This document shows, piece after piece, positions 1 through 13,350 of a stretch of 64,000 nt of DNA. The DNA is taken from NCBI GenBank assembly GCA_027605045.1, contig JAQFWX010000027.1, positions 124,001 to 188,000 on the forward strand, in the 5' to 3' direction. Made by a program: the position numbers and the translations under genes. The notes beneath the pieces are model-generated. The model searched no databases and was not told the origin of the DNA. It saw nothing but the letters and a program-made list of their open reading frames with translations. How positions within the stretch are numbered: position 1 is the first letter of the stretch; every line of letters begins with the position of its first letter. Source of the stretch: Phallus indusiatus. Its lineage: Eukaryota; Basidiomycota; Agaricomycetes; Phallales; Phallaceae.

Positions 1-361
1 AGTGCTCTCTCGATGGCTAAATTTCATATCCTGAATCTACTACATCCAGAACCTCTTATTTCTACTAATCTGCTTTGATTCATTGAAACACAGCCGTCCG
101 GCCGGGTACCCGGTCCCGTAACAACAAAACTCACTTTCGTCCAAAACCTTCACTTTGACGCGCTGGACTTCGACAATTCGAAACGGGACGGGTTTTACTA
201 CCCAGCCGGTTATTAACGGAGGAAACTAGCCAAGTACATATAGCATACTGAATAGGTATGTCAAGATTTAGCGCTTCAGCCTACATTTAGGCGTACTTAA
301 AAATATAATCTTTACCTCACCCCAACGGTTTTCAGAAATCTTCTTTCAGTCTACTTGCCAT

Positions 362-1177
362 ATGAATTTCCTGCCAACAGCTTTTCAACTACTTCAAGGA
401 ACCTCGACAGCAGCACAACATGAAGAGGATGTCTTGAAACTTGCACGACTTTGGGAGCAGCTTGTTGCTCAACTTGATCGAGTCGAGAGATCAGTATCAT
501 CTCTTTCTATAAACAAGCCTTCCATCTTGCAGGCACAGGCAAGTCTATCAATAATGAATTACACAATCGCTTTCACACATGGAAAACCAGAGTTTGCTGT
601 TTGCAACCATCAAATTAGTGCAAATACTGGACGATGTAGGTTAATAATTAAATTAACCAGAATACCCCTTGACGTCAAACATAGACTGCAACATATGCCG
701 AAGTAAGCACAGAGCTTCTGCCTAATGTAGCAGCGGTAGATTGATGGATGTCATCAGAGAGTTCGAAAGATAGAAGCTTCCCAAGTAGAGGAATACTATC
801 CGAAACTCAAGGCACTTGCGACACCGCTTACTCAACTCATAAAAGCGTTCATAAATAGAAAACCTGCGATTGACAAGTTTCAAATTTTCGGTGCTCTAGA
901 AATAGTATCTTTTAATTTGAGAAGGCTAATCAAAGGTTACCACGTGCGTACCTGTCTCCTGACTCCCCTGCCAGTGCAAATTGGAACATCAATTTTTTTA
1001 GAGATTGGTCACCGACTCTATTGAGTATCTCCCGGTAAGTACCATTGTGTATCCACGGCCTATGTTTTAATTCAGTTTCAAAAGATGAGACTTCAAGAAG
1101 AAGCTGTCCCGATTAAGCAAGGTGTGGACGAATCACTGACTGAACTTCTCACCGTGTATAATATTTCGGGATGTTGA
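362..1177 (+). CDS. Small four-exon protein of unknown function
   Basis: Exons 362-538, 758-943, 1002-1034 and 1076-1177 join to 165 codons plus TGA. Every exon is a multiple of three and every junction is phase 0. The first intron would start with GC in the best GC-donor context (CAG|GCAAGT, 536-544) and end at ATCAG 757; the other introns are GT...AG. The product is acidic to mixed, with predicted helix-rich stretches (LARLWEQLVAQLDRVERS near residues 28-45; VEEYYPKLKALA near 68-79) and no signal peptide or membrane segment. I do not recognise the family. Phase consistency and amphipathic content support a gene, but the missing family match and the gene-poor surroundings leave open a decayed copy. 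Confidence 0.45.
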
Positions 1178-4100
1178 ATAAACTATCTTTGAGAGTACGT
1201 TCACTACATTTAAACGACATTACCTACTTTTAATTATGCGTCTAGATATGATAAACAATTGATATCCGCGATAAAGAGTTATACAATGCTCCATCTGAAA
1301 TGCTTTCTGGCGCTGTTTTCTCCCTCAGTATCCCCAATCAGACTTACCGGTTCGGATAGTAGTTAGAGGATTCGTACACCGCTGCGTTTGTTGCTCTCAA
1401 GCTCTCAGGAAGAATCAAAGTTTTATGTTCCCTCAGAGAATGGCAATTATAATGACAAGTGACTTCTCCATGTCCGGCATAATTAGAATATAGCGATCTC
1501 TGGTTTCCAAATCGACTATGGAGGCTCTGGAAACAGTCTCGAGAAGCATCATGCAGCTAGGTGTTCAAAATTTCTCGTGCTCAATGTTGGTAACTCGGAA
1601 ACCAGATTGAAATCCCAAATGCGATTATCACCCAAGTTGCAGTCAGAGCCGCCGCCAGTGACTTGACATAAGAGGCTGTTTTCCCCCGTATCAGTGCACG
1701 TGTGGGTAATACATATAAGGCATACAAATTTCGAGGCACGAGAAGTGAGGTTAACCCTAATGCATCGGCCTTCCACTTTGGTAGGGATGTTTGATAGAAT
1801 CATATGAGGAAGTCAAGATGCTTGGTAAAGTAATGCGCAAAGGTTCGGATAGTTCCTCTTTGATCTTGGGATCATCCTCGATGTGTATCAGAGAGTTACC
1901 TGATCTCCCAAAAAAAGCATCGCATAAGCCCAATAAGGAATATATTATATGACGCTCGCGACTGTGATCTCGAGATGCATTTAGGCACAGTGATCCTTGA
2001 AGGAGTCAAAGATAAGGGAAGCCAAAGAAAGGGCGTTAATGGCTACTGTGTTCTCCTGATATTAAAAGGTGGTTGTATTTCTCCGAATGCTGGTACATGT
2101 TTTTTTTGGGATGGCTTTGGCTATGTGAGAAATCGCAATCGTCGTCGGTACTAGTCAATCCGGATATTGGCTGTAAGAATCCCCAAGGAGTCTTCAGCGG
2201 GTCCTCATTGATATATTCAAGTACTAGTTATAGGCTCATATGGCATGAGCGGTTAAAAAGCCTCATCTTCATTTTCGGTGCCTTTGAAACATTGCTCTTT
2301 TCATTTTGTGTAATCTATGTGTTATAACTTAAAATCTGGTTCCGGAATTAAAACTTACCTTGAAGTTGCATGTCCTCCTTGTTGAAAAGTTGTTGAAAAG
2401 GATCGGTTAAAATATGAATAATCACCATAATGTAACCTTGGGCAACTCTGGAAGATGCCTAACGTCCTCCACAGATCCAGTGTGTAAAATGAGTATCATG
2501 TGATATTCATTTCTAACTGCCCTCCAGGTATCCCTTGTATTTATATTAGAAGTTTGAGACCCCGTTATATACTATAGACTCAGAGATTCTCGATATATCT
2601 TTGCGCGATTACACAGCATGCGGCGTGCGCAGCTATCGCGGTCGTTGAACTAGCAAATGTGGCGCTCCGTCGATAGACAAATATAATTTGAGTAGAGGCT
2701 AAGGCGCATTAATGGTTAAGTAGTAGCGCGTGGATAATGTGATCTGAATAAAATGAAAACGTCGTGTCTCGAAATGAGACGCGCTCGGAATCAACCGTCT
2801 CCGCGACCTCCTCTGGTTATGAGGCGAGATGATCTCAGTAAAAATAGCTTCTTAACATACGCTAAAACTCAGTTAGTTGCGAAGGTGGAAGGTTTAAAGG
2901 CCAGCAGAGTCAAGTGAGTCGTCTTATGTATATGTCATTTCAATTATTTCTAAGGATACGCCTGGATACGCGAATCGTCTCTTATTGTTTTGATCATGAA
3001 AAGATGAACTCAAATAAGAGTTCGAGGCCTCTCTTAACGCGTATGCGATGATAATACGCTCCAAGTTGGTCACCAACCATCACCTCGCTGTTTTCGCTGT
3101 TTCATGACCACGGACCAGAAATTGTCATGTCGTCCATTAGGGACAGGATATTAATAGAACACGATGCCATCTGTCCTCATGAAACAGGACCTGCAAATCT
3201 CAATACAGTCCTAATAAAATATAATCTGGAAATTCGTAAATCGCTGGTTTAATTCGAGTGTGGCATGTTAGGCCGGAAATTATGAGAGAATTATGAAGGA
3301 ACAAAAAAATGTCAACCAGTCAATGTCAACCTCGACGATAAGCCAGCTTCCAAGGAACGAACAGGAAGTCTATCGCAAATACTTCGGATAAGCGGGGATC
3401 TACACCCATCGCCATTGAGCGTGCCCTGAGAAGCACGCCGCTCTGTGGTGTCGCCGACAGAACTTCCTGATGTAATGCAGGATCTGTCATAAGACGCATT
3501 CGACGTCAATTGGTCTTTAGTCGACAGACGTTACCGAGACAAGGCGTGTGAGCGACCCCGTAAGCCGACATTCAGATGGTGAATTGAGCACCATAAACTT
3601 TTTGCACAGTGCCGATTTGAAGACATGAATAAGTGTGTGCTGAATATCTATATCGATATTGGGTACCCAAGTGAGAATGGAGATCGGGCGCGCAAATGCC
3701 TTTTCTTTTCCTGGCTCCCTATGATAGATCATCAAAATGAGACATGGGAAATTTGTTTTGAAATCAGGAGATTGAATAAAAGATCTATGGGAATGTTCGC
3801 CTGTGATCGTGAAATGCTATTCAGCGCGATGTAATTCGTGTACAGCCATTCCGATGTTTGTGCTTTCTTTCGATATCTAGTGTGCTAGGTCAATATCATA
3901 AACTTTTGGGGTGTATCTGTAGTACCATTTTCCCTTTATGCCAAGACAATTGATCACCCTCATTCAGTGCTCGTTCGAGGTTTGCACGTGTATTGGATGA
4001 CGGATGAAAAATGGAGATTCACACGGATGACAGAAACTGTCATTGCAAGGGGAGCCGGCTATGCCGAAGGATGTCTTCTGCCGTGAAGAACTGAACGCCA

Positions 4101-4661
4101 CGCGCACCGGAAACGTTACGCGTTACCGTTTTGCTTCTGTCACTCCCATGATTGTTGTGCAGTCTCGCCCTCTTTTTTTTCTCAGATTTATGTGATGTGA
4201 TAGATCAAGTATTTTTACTTCCAGTATATTATCTAGCATTACCTTTGATCTTTCAGGATACATTAGATTCTTTTCCAGGATCTTACCATTTACAGAATCT
4301 TCAATATCCTCACTGTGCCTGTCAGAGCAAATTTTATATTTTATTTTATTTTATTTTAATTTCTATACTCTTCTAACGAACTTCCATGCCGGTATTTTTG
4401 TTTGGTCATGACAATTCCTAGGCACTTGGTTGAACCAGGACCTTTTTTATTCGGTGTCTCCATCGCCGTATCTGTTTGTGTTTGGCCTCGTTCCTGCCCG
4501 TAAATAACGATATCAACATAGCTGCCAGGCGTCTGAATATCCATTGTATTTCGATTCTTTCTTATATTACCCTAGAAAGCGTACAGTCGGTTTCTTCCTG
4601 AGGAACCTCCCCCCCAATCCTCGAAACTCACCACCGGTGCTCCTTGCCTTCGTCGATATAC
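1178..4661. other. Gene-poor interval
   Basis: About 3.5 kb with only short open frames (for example 2073-2327 on + and 3312-3509 on -) that cannot be extended through plausible splice sites and show no family motif. It contains an AT-rich (TTTTA)n tract near 4332-4358. It may hold decayed mobile DNA; no terminal repeats were found by eye. Confidence 0.5.
4332..4358. repeat. (TTTTA)n microsatellite
   Basis: Four to five tandem TTTTA units read directly in the sequence, about 300 bp upstream of the GT2 start codon. Confidence 0.8.
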
Positions 4662-7600
4662 ATGGCTACTGATTACGACGCATATGATGCTATTCTGCAT
4701 CATATATTCAAGGAGACGCAAGGGGATGCGTGGTTCAAACCTCTTTCGGAAAATTTAGCTGCTGGTGTTTGTCTTCGTGTCTCTGATCCTGTAGTCCAGC
4801 ATTCTACTCCTGGAGGCGTTGGAGCTAATGGGCAACCCGAGCCACTCCCGGCCGCCAAATATCGAGTCTTTCCTTACGAGAATCTGACATTAGCTCCGTT
4901 CGAAGCAGCAGTTAGGGCCCTCAATCCTGTGGTCGCTGTTAAAGTGAGGAGTGCCGCCGTTCATGCTGCCTTAGCTAGCGTGTAAGTTTCCTTTCAAATT
5001 GTTATTTTTCTTATCTGTTATCAATGGTGTTGCTATCGCCGCATGTCTTGATGCTGTGTCAATGGCTGCGATTCTTTTGTATTGGGAAGGAATTGTATGG
5101 CCGTGGCTGTCAGTGTTCAATACGGTGACGTCGCTGTATGGCACACGCATTCGATGATGATTGGGTTGTCTCGAGCGATGCCGTTATTTACGATCACGTG
5201 TTTCACTTCATCTCTCCTCATCTTCATCTTCGTTCGCTGTCAGGACAAATGATGATAATGTGGCTAACATTTTGACAGATCTCCTACCTCAAATGCCATT
5301 TATGTTGATGAAGAGACTCGTATTCAAATATTGGATTCAATGACTCGCTTACCTCGGGCTGACAAAGAACAATGCGCTGCATTCATCGTAAGCAATGATC
5401 TTTCTACGTGATAATAACATTTTTTTAATTCACTCAATTCTCACGCAGAGGGATGAGCGGGTTATGGTAGTCTGGTCTGATTCTTTGATGGCTATCATAC
5501 CCAGTTGTCACGAATTCCAACGGAAGCTGAATCGACTGGTGATGCGTTCACTCACCTCGCCAGTGGATGTCTCTTCCTTCAAATCCGGAACTCCTACGCT
5601 TTCCCCTGACGTCTCCTCGGCCAAATTGAACACTGAAAATAGCGGTCTAAATGCCAACACCACAGTTTCCATTACTCCTGTTCTAGAGGAAAAGAAAATC
5701 TCGGTCGTCACCACACTTTCTTCCAAAGTCAGAAAAGGAAGAAATTGTTGGGGTTTCGGTCACGTTGCTCCTAGTAATTCCGATGAAATAGAAGCAGGCT
5801 CGCCAACGGTCAGACGGAAGACACGCCTACTCGCTCCTTTGTATGGTGGTATAGGGTGCTCGCTATCAGTTTGTGAGACATTTCGTTTGTGCATTCACGT
5901 CTATTTTGACTTCACTTGTGGTTGTTTGTTCTAGTTTTTGTGGCTACCGGTCTCAGTATGTTTTCACAAGTCTTCCTGTTAATCGCAGATACTAATATCT
6001 GGCCAGAGGAACTCTTGGTTGAATGGCGTCTTGATGATGATTGGCGCAGATTCTTTCTAATAATCACCATGCCTTTCATTTTCTGTGTATCGCTGTTTTT
6101 CACCATTCAACTCACCGGTAACATCTGCTTCTGCATTGGCCCAGTTTCTCAATATCATGAGAATTCCAAATATTACTCCGCCGTCAAACCAGAACCTAAC
6201 AAGGCCGTGGATGAAAGGTTGCCGCATATCACGATTCAGATGCCGGTTTACAAGGAAAGTTTGGAACAGACGATGTAAGCGAACCATTTCTGCCGAGTTT
6301 TCGGATTGAGGTCCTGACTCCGTTTCAGCACACCATCTGTGGAATCTCTCAAAAAGGCTATGCAAACATACGCGAGGCAGGGCGGATCTTCCACTATTTT
6401 CATCAATGATGATGGAATGCAGGTATATATATATTTAGTGGATTTCGTTCATGCTCTTGTCTAACTCGACCAATGATCAGCTCATCCCTCCGGCAGAACG
6501 AGCCGCGAGACAGGCATTTTATGCTCAACATAATATTGGCTGGGTTGCCCGTCCTAAGCACGATCCTCTAGGATCTGGATTCGTCCGTCCTGGTAGATTC
6601 AAGAAAGCCAGCAATATGAATTACGCTTTGGCTTTGAGTATGAAGCTGGAGAAGTTTTTACTTTACCTACTTGAGAAGCGAAGCACGGCTCAGGCTGCCC
6701 AAGTCTCAAATTCGGCCACCAACTCTAGCTCCAATCTCACCCCTCCTCCGCCTGCACATTTAAGAAGTGGGGATTCTGCGCGAAGCGGTGCTACCATCGC
6801 CACGGATGACACGGAATATCTGGATAACAATGAAATCGAAGAGCGAGCCCTTCAGATGGCACTTGAAGAAACGTATGAAGAAAATGGTCGTCGCTGGATG
6901 CCCTGGGCAGCCAATGGTCGTGCTATGCGTGTTGGAGAGATCATTCTCATAGTTGACTCCGATACTATCGTGCCCGAGGATTGTTTCAGAGACGCAGCCC
7001 GTGAATTGGCGGAGAGTCCCGAAGTTGCTATTATTCAACATGAAAGTGATGTGATGCAAGTCGCACATCATTACTTCGAGAATGGTATCGCGCATTTCAC
7101 ACGTAGGATCAACAGGTGTATCTCGATGGGTACGTCGAAGCATTACACTAACTTTCAGTTACTTGATCATATTTTTTAGCATGTGCCAATGGCGAAGTTG
7201 CCCCTTTTGTCGGTCATAACGCGTGAGAAGTTCTTTTGCATTCCCATATATATTTTTTTTTACCACGTCATTGACCCGCTGTGTTTTTTGATCTTCAGTT
7301 TCCTCCGTTGGTCCGCCATTCAAGATGCCGCCTTCGTGGACGTATTGGACGGCAAAAAGAAAATTTGGTCTGAATCAAATGTCTCCGAAGATTTCGATAT
7401 GGCTTTAAGGTTACAAATGAAAGGTTACGGTATTCGATGGGCTTCGTATTCCAATGGCGGTTTCAAAGAAGGAGTCTCGTTGACCTGCGACGATGAATTG
7501 AATAGATGGGAAAAATACGCGTATGGATGCAATGAGTGAGTGTATATATACTGGGCACAAACTTTTCTTTTTACTGAAATTACGTACTAGGCTTCTTTTC

Positions 7601-8634
7601 AACCCCCTCATTGAATGGTGGCGGAAAGGACCTATCAATCCGCAGTTACACAAATTCGTCTGGTCAGGCGCACCACTGGTAAGTATTATTGACAATTTCT
7701 GGTACAAACAAATGCTGACGTCATTTCTTTAAAGCATTATAAAATCAGTATGCTTGCATACATGTTTTCCTATTGTAAGATCAACTTCCCCGGCAAATGA
7801 AGAGAATTAGTACTGACCCCGACCTTTAAGATGGTATTGCCGCTGGTGCCACATTGTCCTTGCTGAACTACATTTTACTCGGTTTCACATTCACCATTGA
7901 CGGCTTCTACTTGCGTAGTTGGGAAGTTTGGTTGGCCTGTATGGTCGTTTTCCCAGGTCTTGGAAATGTCGGTTTTACGTTACTAGAGTATAGGTTGGGC
8001 CAGAGGAATCTTGTGAGTTCACTATTCAGTACCAGTTATCCTTCCAGTCCCTTTCCTTATATACATACGCATCTCAGTTTTCCGCGTTATGGGAGAATTT
8101 CAAATGGTTTCCATTCTTGTAAGCCAGATCAATTACAAATGTCATTGACTCGACTCATCATCTATCTATCTGTCTTTTTAATCTAGCTTCTTCTTTTTCG
8201 GCGGTCTTGGTATTCATCTCTCAACGGCACTATTGGCGCATTTATTCTCGTACAATATGCAATGGCAAGCAACTAAAAAAGAAGTCGAACGTTCCAACTT
8301 TTTCTTGGAAGGGCCGCGAATTCTCAAACGTTTTTGGTTATCTTTCACCCTTGCTTTCGCCGCAGTATTTGCGATGGTTATTTTGAGTACAGACCTCATT
8401 CCCCCCGAATGGCGAATTCCCGGTACAAATTGGGCGGTTATATTCCCTTTAGCGTACGTATCATCTTTATTTCTTCGCACGATAGGGTATTTATCCGATG
8501 TTTTGCCAGACTTACGGCCGGATGCCATATCTTCTATCCTGTACGTTTTTTGGTGAGATCGTATGTAAAAAAATCTGACATTTTTTTTTTCATAGATTAT
8601 TCTCAACCCTTGGCTTATGATATTCTCTTATTGA
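4662..8634 (+). CDS. GT2 family polysaccharide synthase, membrane protein
   Basis: Fifteen exons: 4662-4981, 5279-5387, 5449-5872, 5935-6274, 6329-6422, 6481-7129, 7180-7222, 7299-7535, 7591-7678, 7735-7774, 7831-8012, 8078-8118, 8187-8453, 8510-8540, 8596-8634. They give 967 residues. The first ATG in frame is 4662. Two N-terminal membrane segments lie near residues 269-300 and 322-343. The cytosolic GT-A domain shows HITIQMPVYKESLEQT (about 381-396), NDDGMQ, IVDSDT (about 586-590, the metal/sugar DxD), SEDFDMALRLQ (about 688, the ED base motif) and RWEKYAYG in place of the chitin/cellulose-synthase QxxRW. Several C-terminal membrane helices follow and the protein ends NPWLMIFSY. The family (Glyco_trans_2_3) includes the fungal GT2 needed for hyphal growth on surfaces in Zymoseptoria; the polymer made is unknown. 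The N-terminal 260 residues and a Ser/Thr/Asn-rich insert near 500-540 lack family motifs. Confidence 0.9.
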
Positions 8635-10832
8635 TCCATTTGTACATGCTCACTCATTTCATCTTTTCACCGTGGACTATTTCGTTATCTCTGGGTATTG
8701 CATTACAGTAGAGTCTTCTTACCTTCACATGGGAAAAAAAAAACTGCTAGAATTTATTTGCATTTTAGCCCATTCTTTTATCGCTTTTGTATATATGAAA
8801 GGCTAGACATATATTTATTTATTACAATTTTTTTCGGAAAAAATACTCAGATCCGATTTCAACGAGGGACGACGTGAAATTCGTTACTAGGAGCTCAGAT
8901 TCTTAAGCAGACAGACGGTCCTTTGCTTTTCGTACAGCGGTAGTAATGTTATCCTGTACTCCCACATAGGAACGTTTGACTGAGAGAACAGTTCAGTAAC
9001 CAATGAAAGTGACGCTGTAAAATGTATTTACCGGAGACCTATTAAGCAACAAGGTGCAAGATCCTGTGATGCCCGTATTAGTGAGATTTCAGACTTATGT
9101 AGTAGTCCGGGAATCTTTGCCTCTATTATGGCTGGAATATTGATGGTACATATACTCGTGCAAAATTGCAACAAGCTGATCTTGTTGTGGCTTAATACGT
9201 GGCCAGCAGGATTGTTACATTTTCAGGTGTGAGGCCTGAGGGGTGCAGTCAAGGTCTATCGTATGTAGTATAAGTTAGCGGAGGTAACCGTGAAGGCTAT
9301 CAAAGAGGGCCGCCTGACTTGCTTTCCAGAAACCGCTAGCCCAGTTCCTCGAGGAACAGCCGAATTCTTTGGTAAAGCGATATTTGAAAATACATATGAG
9401 ATTCAACGAGTATTTATATTACCCCAGATGTTTCGGCAACGGTATTTCGCTGGTAGGTAACTCCCGAATAGAAACGTGAATTGTAGTCTAAAATTGCGTA
9501 TGAACTTTGAGAGATATAGTACGCATCTATTGGCGTTTTCAGCATACCGCATTGCTCAACGCCGAGCTCAGAGCCGTTCTGATTTGAAGAGGGGTAGTAG
9601 TGCCTACGTACGTAACTGAGGCAACGCCTTGCTGCACAAAAGCTTGAATTTGATCTAGAGATATTGTTGTGAGCAGCACATGTCGTTAGGTGGGTGTTGG
9701 GTGTTTGACGAAACGTTTTCATATAACGTGCGGTAAAGTTTCAATCCCTAACACCAAACTGAGACGAAAGGACAATCCTGGTAAATTTCCACATTCAGAC
9801 CTCGTGCTTCACGACATATAGAATGGAAACGAGACTTTTGTAATTCACTCTTAAATGAATCTTTCAGGCACGATGTCATTAATAGCCTCAACGGGTTATT
9901 CAATTAAGTTATCACGTATCCGTTCCTTTTCATGCCAGTACCTTGCCTGGTGATGCACAGACGAGCCTGAGGGTGAACGCTTCTTACGTAGAGTTTCAGC
10001 ATCAGACATGTGTAAATTCAGTGAAAGTCATGGCACAGACAATGTTTACTGATAGTTTGATTGGTTCATGCTGGAAGGTATGAAGAAAGTGCGACGTCGG
10101 AAGCGGCTCCGCTTTTCGCTAGACGTAAGCATAAGCGGCGGCACATGCCGAATCCTTCCTCCCTTTGGATCTCTTCTAAACACCAATAATATCGACTTCT
10201 CTTTCTCAACATATTACGACTTTACCTCATGATAACGGTTCTACGTAGACGATTGACGTGTCGACGTTGTAGGAAAACATTGGAAATCCTTCACGGGCTG
10301 GTCAAACTGAGCCATATTTCACAGTCGCGTCCCATCGCTCTCTGAACGTTACTTGAGGCACAATCTGTTTTTTGAGCTCCAGTAACATGGGACATTGTTC
10401 GTAAACTTTCTGTACCAAGTCACCAGTTTCCCACCACTTATTTCCTATATAGTTAAGCGTAGATAAAGTCAATTAGTTAAGCGGATGTTCTGCTTCCCAA
10501 CTTAAATATGGCACCCCGTCTAAAATGGAAGACCTTTCTCTCAACGTGATCTGAATCCCCGTGATATTGATACCGAATAATGGGAGTCAGTCATGGTCCA
10601 CCGTCTTCTGGCCAACCGTTTGCTTTTAACTTGAAAACAAAAATTCTCCCGCCGGAGTATCTCACCATACATCTACCCTAACTTCCCTTACTCTTCGGCA
10701 GCAGATGGCGTTTTCCTTGCCTTTCGGATGCTGACCTAAATGTCATTAGTTACCCCAGGTACGTTCATGCACGCTATATAAGAGTTCTTCCCGTTTATTC
10801 AACGTGGTGTCTTTTAGCATAGCTCTGTCATC
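8635..10832. other. Intergenic, upstream of the P450
   Basis: About 2.2 kb. Only short frames without family motifs were seen (9414-9722 on - is the longest). The first part is the GT2 3' region, with an A-rich run near 8733. Confidence 0.5.
10775..10782 (+). promoter_or_regulatory. Possible TATA box of the P450 gene
   Basis: TATATAAG lies about 50 bp upstream of the P450 ATG at 10833, followed by a pyrimidine-rich stretch. Placement fits a fungal core promoter with a short 5' UTR; there is no direct evidence for the start site. Confidence 0.35.
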
Positions 10833-13350
10833 ATGAGTTCTCTGAGTGTCTTACTATGTAGTAGTATTCTCATATACTTCGTCGGCCGTCTGGCGTATGC
10901 ACGTCTGCGACGGAGGTTTATTGATAAACTACCAGGACCTCCTTCGTCGTCATGGTTGGCTGGTATGTGGACCATCGACAAAATATCCTGCTTTTATATA
11001 TAAGAATACACACCTTCATAAGGTAACTTACCCGATTTGTTTCGTTCAACGGAGATTAGCGACGCACCTTTTGAATGGACGAAGAAATATGGAACTGTGG
11101 TCAGAATGTACGCGGAGTTTAACGTATGTTATATCTCATTATGTCCGGCGCTGGTTTCAGGCTGCAAGTGATGACCCAAAAACCATAGCGCAAAACCCTC
11201 TTTATATCTGATCCCAAGGTTCTATCTTTTACATCAATAATTATTACTCTATCTGAACGAAAACGAAAACGCAGGCTATACAATACATTCTGAACACTTC
11301 TGGATACAATTTTCCCAAAACTGCCTCAGGGCGTGCAAATCAAGGCCTTATTCTTGGAAAGGGAATTGTTTGGGCCGAAGGTATTTCAAACTTCCTGCAA
11401 GTGTTTTCTATTCTGTGCTCCAACCTTGAGCCGTAGGCTCTCAGCATGCCAGACAGAGAAAAATCATGACACCGGCGTTTTCGTTCAATACCCTTCGTGA
11501 ATTCATTCCGATGTTCCGTCACAAGGCACAACAAGTAGAGCATTGTTTTCCCTCCGATTACTTTATTTTGATTATTGGAAATTAGACCGCGAATAAAATT
11601 AGGGAGCAAATTGAGTTAACGAAGTCCTCCAATTCCAATGGCGGCGTTGTGGATGTGGCTCCATGGCTTTCTCGCACAACCCTTGATATCATTGGAATGG
11701 GTCCGTCCTACGTATTTTCACGACGCATTTATCTCACGTTATTAATAGCTTCTGCTGCTTACGAATTTGAATCGATTGAAGGAGGCTCAAATAACAAATT
11801 GGCCAAAGTCTACAATAATCTAGCGTATTTATTCTCTGTTTTATCTCTGTCGCCCATGACAACATCTCACATGTCCTTTGATTTAAAGGGCGGACGCGTT
11901 TTACAAGCGTGGCGACTTTGATCTAATTATTTCTTATATTCTGGGAAAAGTCCCCGAACCTCTCTTCAACATACTGACACGTTTGCCGACTCAAAGCTTG
12001 AAGAGGCTTAGGCCTTACCTTTCGGTTGTTAACGAAGTCGCTCGAGACGTTGTCAATAAGCAAACGGCTTTATATGCTAGTGGTAAAGAAGGCTCTAAAG
12101 ATTTGATGAGCGTGCTCGGTACGGTGGCCATTTTTGTTTTCTTTTTCTTTTATTAACAACCCCCTTTGGTAGTTCGAGCCAATTTGTCAGAGAATCCCAA
12201 AACGAAGATGACGGACGAAGAGGTTATTGCTCAATTAACGTGAAGTTCCTAATTATGTTTGCTTTGTCAAAGTGTTATCTGAAAAAGATACACAGAACGT
12301 TCTTTTTCGCAGGGCATCAGACCACTGCTTTGTCATTAGTCTGGGCTTTATATGAGCTTGCAAGACATCCTGAATATCAGAATAAAGTGAGGGAAGAGAT
12401 CAGAGAAACCCGTGCACGAGTGGTAGAGAGGGGCGAGAGCGAAATAACCATCGCAGATTTGGATTCTATGCAGTATCTACCTGCTTTGATGAAGGTGAGA
12501 TTTGTTCCTTCTTAGGCCTTTTGGCGGGGTTTGCTTACCTCTTAAAAGGAAACTTTGAGGTATCATCCCATAGCTAGTGCTGTTATTCGACAAGCTGGTC
12601 GGGACGACTACATTCCCTTAGCTAACCCCGTAAAACTGACCACTGGGGAGACTGTTACGAGCCTACCAATTGAACGCGGACAGCAGGTTCTTCTATCGTT
12701 TATCGCGTATAACCGGTGTGTCTCCTATTCGTACCAGAGTGTTCATCCTAGGGTTGGAATCTGATGATATGGCGTGCCAGACTCAAATCTGTCTGGGGTG
12801 AAGACGCCGACGTTTGGCGACCTGAACGTTTTTTGGAGAATCGTGACAATAAACAACAAACTAACCTCGGTGTCATCAGTAACGTGTACGCATTTTTCAC
12901 CCTCACAGCATAATAAATGTGGCATATTAAAGACTATCTTACAGAGCCACGTTTAGCAGTGGAATCAGGAGTTGTATTGGGTACGTTTCCTGAATTCATA
13001 AAATTTTTGGCTGAATTTTTAATTGGTGCTCAGATGGCGCTTCTCGTAAGAAATCACACGTTCTTTCCGAGATAGGGAGAGATATTATCAGTGTCCTTTT
13101 TTAAAACAGGGTACTCGAGATGCAGGCTATCCTGATCGAATTATTGGAAAACTTCGAATTCTCGCCCCCACCAAACAACATTGAGATTCTCCGGGTTTCG
13201 GTTCAACTAATGGGTCCTATGTAAGTTTGAACTGGGGTAAACAATTATGCGTTAGGCAACTGAAGTTTCCATTCATTTCTAAACAGGGTGAAAGGATCCA
13301 AATCAGGTCGTACGGAACTTCCGTTGACCGTCACACCTTTGCAAGCTTGA
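10833..13350 (+). CDS. Cytochrome P450 monooxygenase
   Basis: Sixteen exons: 10833-10962, 11023-11123, 11189-11218, 11275-11380, 11437-11534, 11586-11700, 11749-11824, 11889-12118, 12173-12239, 12296-12494, 12549-12715, 12781-12885, 12945-12980, 13034-13045, 13110-13220, 13287-13350; 548 residues. A short N-terminal membrane anchor is followed by the proline hinge LPGPPSSSW. HARQRK marks the C-helix, AGHQTT (about 323-328) the oxygen-binding I-helix, ETLR (385-388) the K-helix ExxR, WRPERF the PERF region, and FSSGIRSCIG the heme loop with axial Cys near 485. All hallmarks are present, so the enzyme should be active at the ER face. It resembles multi-exon Agaricomycete P450s, but the CYP family and substrate cannot be told here. 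One exon is only 12 nt (13034-13045) and lies right after the heme Cys exon. No other secondary-metabolism gene is adjacent. Confidence 0.9.

Noticed and set aside
10833..13350. P450 as a pseudogene
   Set aside because: Stops in long frames at first suggested decay, but sixteen exons join in phase and all P450 motifs are intact.
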